From positions 62,001 through 126,000 of the forward strand of contig JASANC010003846.1 of the NCBI GenBank assembly GCA_030248135.1: a DNA stretch of 64,000 nucleotides. Direction: 5' to 3'. Below are positions 61,201 through 64,000 of the stretch, piece after piece. Positions within the stretch are counted from its first letter, which is position 1, and each line of letters opens with the position of its first letter. The notes under the pieces are model-generated. The model did no database searches. It worked only from the letters and a program-made list of their open reading frames with translations, and was not told the DNA's origin. The translations under genes were made by a program, and so were the position numbers. Source of the stretch: Theristus sp. LFF4_11 (taxonomy: Eukaryota; Nematoda; Chromadorea; Monhysterida; Xyalidae).

Positions 61201-61537
61201 CTGCGCACTGTTTTTACGCGCATTAGTTTTATCTGGAACGACGGCATCACAATGAATGCCACGTAAAATGGCCAATTTGCGGCGACTGTGCGTGACACAA
61301 AGTTAGAAAACGGCAAGCTACGCTACAAAAAGCATAGCGACGCACGCAAGCCAGTTACTCCTTAGGTCAAATTACTGCACGCATAGAAAACCTCCATAAA
61401 CGTTGACTTTCAGAATCGGCTTGATTTCTTACCGGCTGTGCAAAGGTTTGTGAATTTGCCGGCGCTGGTGGCAGCGTGCGATGCGGCGTTTTCGATGGCT
61501 GTGCTTGTTGGTCAGTCTGATTTTCGGTTGTTGTCAT
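24912..61537 (-). CDS. MPDZ: Multi-PDZ scaffold protein, MPDZ/PATJ (MUPP1) family, 36 exons
   Basis: Exons in transcript order: 61433-61537, 60308-60442, 60057-60219, 59760-59933, 59403-59641, 59070-59324, 53705-53851, 52476-52599, 52245-52336, 50360-50884, 50038-50286, 49791-49961, 49460-49705, 49201-49392, 48896-49120, 44713-44754, 44423-44530, 44286-44351, 43256-43324, 41401-41560, 41134-41335, 40950-41054, 40693-40713, 40135-40427, 39246-39829, 38353-38589, 38157-38273, 36583-36970, 36319-36524, 36015-36221, 35391-35473, 35192-35321, 30816-31379, 30384-30737, 29435-30306, 24912-25236. Every junction is in phase (8175 nt, 2724 residues). Twelve PDZ domains match PDZ2 to PDZ13 of vertebrate MPDZ/PATJ in order; no L27 or PDZ1 is included. 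Such scaffolds bind C-terminal tails of junction and receptor proteins at the cell cortex. Least certain are exon 16, the exon 5-6 and 13-14 junctions, and the start. The first ATG at 61537 may instead lie in intron if the TCAG at about 61522-61519 is an acceptor. Confidence 0.92.
26460..27160. repeat. Inverted pair of 15-bp tandem arrays (CGGACCTTTCCCGCG)
   Basis: About a dozen degenerate 15-bp units run from 26477 to 26665, and reverse-complement units run from 26989 to 27145. Beyond each array the flanks also pair: TTCGTTTGTTAAATCGTTCG (near 26693) with its complement near 26950, and AATAAAACTTGAGCAAAATG (26749) with its complement at 26885. The structure is therefore a foldback whose stem includes the arrays. 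Confidence 0.88.
27343..27800 (-). mobile_element. G-tract palindrome MITE, copy 2 of 4, reversed
   Basis: Ends TACCGTATTACCTCTATTAA / TTTAATAGAGGTAATACGGTA. Both internal palindromes here are of the AAACCCCCATGGGGGTTT type, unlike the AATCCCCCATGGGGGATT form at one site in the other copies. The core has more substitutions than copies 1, 3 and 4 and breaks the long open frame. Confidence 0.88.
29435..30306 (-). CDS. MPDZ: Multi-PDZ gene, exon 35: PDZ11 end, disordered linker, PDZ12-like domain
   Basis: Starts [13 protein letters not shown], the last strand of PDZ11, followed by about 170 residues of Thr/Pro/Ser/Gln-rich linker, then PDZ12: [67 protein letters not shown]. The loop is TLGM. 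PDZ12 here is uninterrupted by introns, unlike most others. The exon ends GTTGAAGG|gtaagt in phase 2. Confidence 0.92.
30384..31379 (-). CDS. MPDZ: Multi-PDZ gene, exons 33-34: PDZ9 second half, PDZ10, most of PDZ11
   Basis: Exon 33 begins [18 protein letters not shown], then a linker, then PDZ10: [47 protein letters not shown]. Exon 34: [19 protein letters not shown], then PDZ11: [42 protein letters not shown]10 and PDZ11 are separated by only about ten residues, as in vertebrates. A 51-nt stretch at 31100-31150 has gt..ag borders (TACG|gtaaaa ... TTTTTAG) and is a multiple of three, so it may be a short or optional intron. Exon 34 ends TTAAAA|gcaagt, a second GC-AG donor confirmed by phase. 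Confidence 0.92.
31800..35142. repeat. 3.3 kb foldback (giant inverted repeat) in intron 32
   Basis: Left arm about 31800-33289 and right arm about 33681-35142 are near-perfect reverse complements: outer ends AACGCCGATTGCACGAA / TTCGTGCAATCGGCGTT, inner ends AAAAGCAAGGGACTT / AAGTCCCTTGCTTTT, loop of about 390 nt. Each arm contains diverged internal units: GAAGATCTCGCGGAGCT occurs near each end of an arm, and the block around TTTTGCC.CGGGCATTTTTTGCCC recurs at about 32290 and 32620. It is wholly intronic to the PDZ gene. No coding frame is convincing. Confidence 0.92.
35192..35473 (-). CDS. MPDZ: Multi-PDZ gene, exons 31-32: first half of PDZ9-like domain
   Basis: Exon 31 (83 nt) encodes an acidic lead-in ending [10 protein letters not shown]; exon 32 (130 nt) encodes [20 protein letters not shown] and [17 protein letters not shown]. 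The carboxylate loop is GFGI. The second half of this domain ([15 protein letters not shown]) lies 3.8 kb away in exon 33, across the giant foldback; both sides are phase 0. Confidence 0.85.
36015..36970 (-). CDS. MPDZ: Multi-PDZ gene, exons 28-30: acidic linker and PDZ8-like domain
   Basis: Exon 28 is a 129-residue Asp/Glu/Thr/Pro-rich linker. Exon 29: [43 protein letters not shown]; exon 30: [19 protein letters not shown] and [14 protein letters not shown]. The RYG-x-L-x-GEL-like entry and AGxxDRSxxxVFIV strand identify PDZ8. The end of exon 30 is placed at GATCAA|gtccgt (phase 0); reading on would instead reach a stop about 27 codons later. Confidence 0.9.
38157..38589 (-). CDS. MPDZ: Multi-PDZ gene, exons 26-27: PDZ7-like domain
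   Basis: Exon 26: [57 protein letters not shown]; exon 27: [19 protein letters not shown] and [12 protein letters not shown]. The W-x-E-P-R-x-V-E-L entry, the [14 protein letters not shown] strand and the VMVQSI-like exit match vertebrate PDZ7 closely. Junction [12 protein letters not shown] is phase 0 at the recurrent PDZ position. Confidence 0.93.
38696..39147 (-). mobile_element. G-tract palindrome MITE, copy 3 of 4, reversed
   Basis: Same ends and core as 2072-2521, inverted. It occupies most of the GC-AG intron between exons 25 and 26. The ~150-codon minus-strand frame through it (38712-39164) is the same frame seen in copies 1 and 4. Confidence 0.88.
39246..40427 (-). CDS. MPDZ: Multi-PDZ gene, exons 24-25: long Ser/Thr/Glu/Gln linker
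   Basis: About 290 residues between PDZ6 and PDZ7. Exon 24 contains [17 protein letters not shown] and [18 protein letters not shown]; exon 25 is Glu/Gln/Ser/Thr-rich with few hydrophobics (for example [19 protein letters not shown]), suggesting disorder. Exon 25 ends TCCCAG|gcaagt, a canonical GC-AG donor; without splicing the frame stops one codon later. The next exon resumes in phase 0 with [19 protein letters not shown]. Confidence 0.82.
40693..41560 (-). CDS. MPDZ: Multi-PDZ gene, exons 20-23: PDZ6-like domain and a 21-nt microexon
   Basis: Exon 20 carries a Ser/Pro-rich stretch then [15 protein letters not shown]; exons 21-22 give [55 protein letters not shown] and [13 protein letters not shown]. 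Vertebrate PDZ6 also ends in K-I-T-Y-V-P-A-E-x-x-E-E-F-K, so the orthology of this domain is strong. The loop is HLGM rather than GLGF. Exon 23 (40693-40713) is only 21 nt (IFPKYYR, phase 2 both sides) with TTTTTTCAG and gtaagt borders. Confidence 0.9.
40761..40925. mobile_element. 165 bp MITE in the multi-PDZ gene
   Basis: Inverted ends CAGTCRAACTCTAAATTA extend for about 59 bp, including ATCAGCTGATT and GCATGC palindromes. Located in the intron between exons 22 and 23, only about 25 nt from exon 22. Confidence 0.8.
41561..43255. other. Intron 19 of the multi-PDZ gene
   Basis: Contains the TA-flanked element at 41689-42573. The remaining sequence, 42574-43255, is AT-rich with nothing recognised. 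Confidence 0.5.
41689..42573. mobile_element. 885 bp mariner-like non-autonomous element
   Basis: Ends CAGGGTAACCCAGAGTTATGG and CCATAACTCTGGACCACCCTG, flanked by TA on both sides. The two ends differ at a few positions, indicating age. No transposase-like frame of meaningful length. Confidence 0.8.
43256..44530 (-). CDS. MPDZ: Multi-PDZ gene, exons 17-19: Ser/Arg-rich linker before PDZ6
   Basis: Three small exons (108, 66 and 69 nt), all phase 0-0, encode [43 protein letters not shown] and [20 protein letters not shown]. Repeated basic and SP motifs suggest a phosphorylatable linker. Each exon has clean TTTAG/TTTCAG acceptors and gt donors. Because every exon is a multiple of three and phase 0, each could be skipped without a frameshift. 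Confidence 0.75.
45640..46690. mobile_element. 1.05 kb foldback element with ~250 bp arms
   Basis: Left arm 45640-45890 starts TATAGTCGGACTGGATAATT and includes GCTGATTGGCTG; the right arm 46440-46690 is its reverse complement. The arms share a GACGGCGACGGTGA segment at their inner ends. Centre AT-rich, containing an AGGGTTGGTAAAAAAACCGG segment. No coding frame. Confidence 0.85.
47326..47898. mobile_element. Diverged mariner-like element
   Basis: Left end CAGGGTGGTACGAAAGTATGT with TA before it; right end ACATGTACTTTTGGACCACTC resembles the inverted end of the element at 8839-9675. The interior includes a copy of the short repeat found at 10825-10965. Ends are imperfect. Confidence 0.5.
48896..49392 (-). 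CDS. MPDZ: Multi-PDZ gene, exons 14-15: PDZ5-like domain
   Basis: Exon 14 ends [18 protein letters not shown]; the GLGF-x-x-x-DYQ pattern is specific to PDZ5 of this family. Exon 15 continues [32 protein letters not shown] and [15 protein letters not shown], close to the vertebrate sequence. Junction MDYQ|DSMRPG is phase 0. The exon 15 donor is GAAGAG|gtgggt. Confidence 0.92.
49460..50286 (-). CDS. MPDZ: Multi-PDZ gene, exons 11-13: PDZ4-like domain
   Basis: Exon 11 is a Ser/Glu/Pro-rich linker ending [15 protein letters not shown], like the W-x-x-I-x-G-x-x-Y-E-I-V lead-in of vertebrate PDZ4. Exon 12 has [12 protein letters not shown] and [20 protein letters not shown]; exon 13 has [18 protein letters not shown] and VRLVVSRP. 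The donor at the end of exon 13 is ambiguous: AAA|gtcggt (phase 0) pairs with acceptor 49392, and GTCG|gtgttc (phase 1) pairs with acceptor 49382. Both keep the frame. Confidence 0.9.
50360..53851 (-). CDS. MPDZ: Multi-PDZ gene, exons 7-10: PDZ3-like domain and Thr/Ala/Gln linker
   Basis: Exon 7 (49 codons) starts after ACTGTTAG and contains an in-frame ATG (53827) in good context, so an alternative promoter could start here. Exons 8-10 form the PDZ (about residues 420-510): [20 protein letters not shown], then [15 protein letters not shown], then [18 protein letters not shown]. The GITVAGY and TFDVEL words are typical of MPDZ/PATJ PDZ3. Exon 10 continues for about 140 residues of low-complexity Thr/Ala/Gln/Ser sequence with polyalanine and polythreonine runs, likely unstructured. 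Confidence 0.9.
50885..52244. other. Intron 9 of the multi-PDZ gene
   Basis: AT-rich sequence between exons 9 and 10; no repeat family or coding segment recognised. Confidence 0.4.
53852..59069. other. Intron 6 of the multi-PDZ gene (5.2 kb)
   Basis: Longest intron of the gene. It contains the GCGCG-rich element at 57490-57690 and an AGGGATGGAAAAACCCGG...CCATCCC MITE-like unit at 57765-57925, plus isolated transposon-end-like sequences near 54296 (CAGGGTGTCGTAAAA) and 58336 (CAGGGTGAGCCAAAAAGG). No exon with matching phase was found. Confidence 0.5.
57490..57690. repeat. GCGCG-rich palindromic element
   Basis: Repeated GCGCGTCAGCGCGC/GAAGCGCGCTGACGCGCG units on both strands, bounded by CCATTCATG and CATGAATGGGCC, so probably a small TIR element. 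The GC content contrasts sharply with the surrounding intron. Confidence 0.65.
59070..61537 (-). CDS. MPDZ: Multi-PDZ gene, exons 1-6: N-terminus, PDZ2-like domain, linker
   Basis: Exon 1 encodes [11 protein letters not shown] and a Pro-rich stretch. Exons 2-3 encode the first PDZ domain (residues about 38-130): [18 protein letters not shown] with the GLGF carboxylate loop, and [15 protein letters not shown]. Its split point (APAAK|DGRL) is phase 0. Exons 4-6 are an Ala/Ser/Thr/Pro-rich, probably disordered linker that includes a basic [11 protein letters not shown] segment. The exon 5 acceptor is a tandem NAGNAG (TTGCAGCAG), allowing one-Ala variation. Exon 6 ends GAAGATGTG|gtcagt; if that donor were skipped the frame stops four codons later, giving a possible single-PDZ short isoform. 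Confidence 0.85.
60885..61120 (-). mobile_element. TGACGTCA-bearing MITE, copy 2, reversed
   Basis: Reverse-complement copy of 9691-9932. TGACGTCA at 60920-60927 and 61080-61087. Lies in intron 1 of the multi-PDZ gene, between exons 1 and 2. Confidence 0.75.
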
Positions 61538-61598
61538 CGTTTTATTTACACTTTGGTTGGTATGTGCTCTTGTTGATCATCATTTTAACATTCAGCTA

Positions 61599-62049
61599 TA
61601 CCGTATTACCTCTAATAAACCCCCATGGGGGTTTATTTCTTCAGCGACTTCTGGGGGTGGGGGTTTATTTTGGGGGGGGGGGGCTTTATTTTTGGGGGGG
61701 TTTATTTGGAAACCATTTTTAGGAGTGGGCAAAATGGCAAAAATACCTTCCATGGCAGGAAGGAAGTCGCAGAAACTTCTACTCTACATAGAAATTTCCT
61801 TTTACAACAGCCTTTTGTAATGAAATTACCATTAACTCATCCATTTGGGGGCTTTGGTAGCACAATTGCATCATTTTCACTGCAACCAGCCACTGAATTC
61901 GCTGGGTATGTGTTTCAAACAGGTTTCAATAATCCCCCATGGGGGATTATTTTGGGGGGGGGATTATTTGGAAACTTGTCGAGGGGGTGGGGGTTTATTT
62001 TTGGGGGGGGGGTTTAATTTGGGGGGGGGTTAATAGAGGTAATACGGTA
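61599..62049 (+). mobile_element. G-tract palindrome MITE, copy 4 of 4
   Basis: Ends and core match copy 1 (2072-2521) almost base for base, in the same orientation. It sits 60 bp upstream of the putative start codon of the multi-PDZ gene, and directly abuts the possible upstream exon at 62050-62212. Confidence 0.9.
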
Positions 62050-62212
62050 ATTCATTATTTGTTGACAATTTGCTTGATCAAGTCGGTTGTGCAATGAATG
62101 AGTCCAGAAAATGAACCAATGGCCAGACCCTGCTGTGTCGTCGAACGTGGAATTAAGTAAAACATTGTTTTTGCGTTTTGTAAAAGTCGGGATGCCGTCT
62201 AAAAACCATTCG
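62050..62212 (-). other. Possible upstream exon or gene end (unidentified)
   Basis: On the minus strand, after TGGTTTTTAG, an open frame encodes RLLQNAKTMFYLIPRS and GSFSGLIHCTTDLIKQIVNK and then stops at the MITE boundary. A donor-like CAAATT|gtcaac just before the stop would splice in phase to TDQQAQPSK of the multi-PDZ gene. A second frame over the same bases is also open, so coding status is uncertain. Confidence 0.25.
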
Positions 62213-63394
62213 GTCTGAAATCGAAACGCAACAAAACAGTGAAAAAAAGCCCAATGTCCAAAAAAAATTTTAATTCAGAATTATTTCACCATGAAAAAGA
62301 CAAGAAAATGTAGTCAATGAAACGGAATGGAATCCCGTTCCCGATAAAAAAAATATCAGGCGGACTGTGAGGAACCAGTCGCACTCGGCCAGTCATCTGA
62401 GTGCATATAATCTACAGCTATACTGCGGTAAACAAGTTACGATCTCTCCACACCACCACCAACCACCTTGCGGAACAACACGCGCCTGTACGATTCAACA
62501 GTGTTTTTGAGCGTCAACAAAAACACAATAGCTTTCAAAGAAACTGTACAGACAGTGCTGTAAGCATATGAATGCAATTTGAGTGTACATGTAGTGTTCA
62601 AATGAAAACAAAATGCAACGGCTAATTAAGGCATGCTCAGGAAACCACATGTACCATCCATACTATGTGTAATTATGTACAAAGGTAATAAAATTACTCG
62701 TTCTGTTGGCTTGCGAGCTTCAAATGAAAATATGACAAAATAATATTAGGTATGCATACACCTTTATTTTTGTTTCATGTGCTGTTCACATGTTTGTTGT
62801 TGTTCTTCAACACAAAGAACAAGCACTCATATTTTGCAACTAAATCTTGGTCCAAAGCGAAACACAACATAAATTCTTTGAACGTTACACAAATTTTCAC
62901 ATTCTAAAACAGAAAAAAAACAGAGTTTCAATGATGAATGTTGCAACGTGCATATCCGTATATGTTGGTGCACCTACGTCCTACAGTATGTACGTTAAAA
63001 AGTTTTGTTAACTGAACCGCCTGAAATAATAGAGAAAATTCGAAACAAAATTGGAAATTCTTAACTTGTCTCGAAAAATGTATGTTGACAAAATGCTGCT
63101 AGATCTTTTACTGCCTTTTACTTACACGTATGTACAAATATATGTTTTGGTTTTAACGCTGAAAACAAAGCTGATGACACGAGGTTTTGGTCGTTAAACG
63201 CAATCTGCATTGAACAATATTTTACAAATACACAAATGTAAGGTTTTTGGTATCGGTTTATTTACTACGAAGAGAACAGTTTATCGTAATTGATGGACTT
63301 CATTTGTTGCTTTCAGACAGCAAAAAAAATTACATATAGTCGGTGCTGTTGAACAAAAAATCGGCTAGTGTGTGAACAAAAAATTTCGACAATT
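62213..63394. other. Non-coding region upstream of the multi-PDZ gene
   Basis: AT-rich sequence; no repeat family recognised and no supported coding segment. Confidence 0.4.
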
Positions 63395-63476
63395 TTCAGA
63401 AGAAATCACATACTCATGAACGCTGTTTGTGTCCAGTTGTAATTCATAACGTAAACCATCAATCAGTTCAAGTATT
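63395..63476 (-). other. Possible exon with an L27-like helix
   Basis: Minus-strand segment after CACCTAATTGTCAG encodes VKILELIDGLRYELQLDTN and then SVHE before gtatgt. Its heptad-like pattern resembles the first helix of the L27 domain found N-terminal to PDZ1 in MPDZ/PATJ. Joining it in phase to the 62050-62212 candidate needs the alternative donor TAT|gtgatt. No second L27 half was found, so this stays tentative. Confidence 0.25.
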
Positions 63477-63940
63477 TTTACCGCTGACAATTAGGTGGGT
63501 CGGTACATGTACATACAAATAGCCGTTACTGTCGTGGAAGCAAGAAAGAACACATTGCATGTGCATGTAGTACTACTAGTAGTAGAAATAGAGCCATCCA
63601 ATTTCACTGTCGCATGGGAGAAACGACGTTTCTCCGTAGCACACTGTTTACTAGTTGGTAAATAGAAATAACGCATGATTGAATGTAAATGGCTAGTCAG
63701 TCAGTCAGTCACAGCAATGGATGACGCCGTAAGTAGCAAATCAAGTACTGGCTGGCCTACCATCTTTTGAAAATCAAGGGAGTCAACATAATGTAAAGAA
63801 CGCATACTTGTGCATGTTTCAGCAGGTTTAAGCGTAACAAAATGGCAAGTGGCGCGTGGACGGCGCAAGTGGCCATAAAATGAACTCTAGTTTCACTGAA
63901 CGACACAGAGGAACTGAGGCAGATAGCAGACTCTGCAAAA

Positions 63941-64000
63941 ATGGTGAATTACCCGGCTCCTGACAGCGCTCCCATAAAGCATGCTGCCATTCGTGATCCG
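63941..64000 (+). CDS. Possible 5' start of a gene running off the right edge
   Basis: An ATG in good context (AAAATGG) opens a frame of 20 codons to the window edge, beginning MVNYPAPDSAPIKHAAIRDP. The base composition becomes GC-richer than upstream. Nothing recognisable in so short a piece. Confidence 0.35.
   Translation, partial: MVNYPAPDSAPIKHAAIRDP

Noticed and set aside
62050..62212. A second minus-strand frame with GSGHWFIFW, slightly reminiscent of adenain-type cysteine proteases of Polinton elements
   Set aside because: Only a G-x-HW match, no catalytic cysteine or aligned neighbours, and it overlaps another open frame. Too weak to call.
1..64000. CRISPR arrays, operons, Shine-Dalgarno sites, rRNA genes
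   Set aside because: The window is intron-bearing eukaryotic DNA. Direct repeats seen are minisatellites or transposon pieces, and no rRNA segment was recognised.

Overview
This is a window of nuclear DNA from an invertebrate animal. It holds three recognisable intron-rich genes, two gene fragments at the edges, and a very large load of terminal-inverted-repeat (TIR) and foldback repeats. There are no bacterial features. Introns follow GT-AG with a strong TTTCAG-like acceptor, short introns cluster near 65-95 nt, and two are GC-AG. This style, with the gene content, would fit a repeat-rich nematode, but the sequence alone does not prove the phylum.

Layout. Positions 1-117 are the last codons of a plus-strand gene entering from the left. 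Positions 118-8057 are gene-free: G/C homopolymer-rich repeats, large inverted repeats and three copies of a ~700 bp TIR element. Positions 8058-15624 (+) are a complete 15-exon gene for translation initiation factor eIF3 subunit D (586 residues). Positions 17389-23971 (+) are a 7-exon gene for a 206-residue CDP-alcohol phosphatidyltransferase-like membrane enzyme with a perfect catalytic signature; its fifth intron is 5.5 kb of transposon debris. Positions 24912-61537 (-) are a 36-exon gene for a scaffold of about 2,724 residues with 12 PDZ domains. These align in order with PDZ2 to PDZ13 of MPDZ/PATJ (MUPP1 family). Positions 61538-63940 are mostly non-coding, with possible upstream exons. 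A possible plus-strand gene starts at 63941 and runs off the right edge.

The three exon models were built by hand and are supported by exact reading-phase agreement at nearly every junction: total coding lengths are 1761, 621 and 8175 nt, each divisible by three. The phosphatidyltransferase and PDZ genes converge tail to tail across 23972-24911.

The most unusual structure is a near-perfect 3.3 kb foldback (31800-35142, arms of about 1.47 kb) inside the intron that splits the ninth PDZ domain, which would make a very long intronic RNA hairpin. Others are four copies of a ~450 bp TA-flanked element with G-tract/C-tract palindromes, a pair of MITEs each carrying two TGACGTCA palindromes placed in the eIF3d gene and upstream of the PDZ gene, a foldback made of 15-bp tandem arrays, promoter-like CCAAT/TATA repeat modules, and a repeated phase-0 intron at the same position of many PDZ domains.
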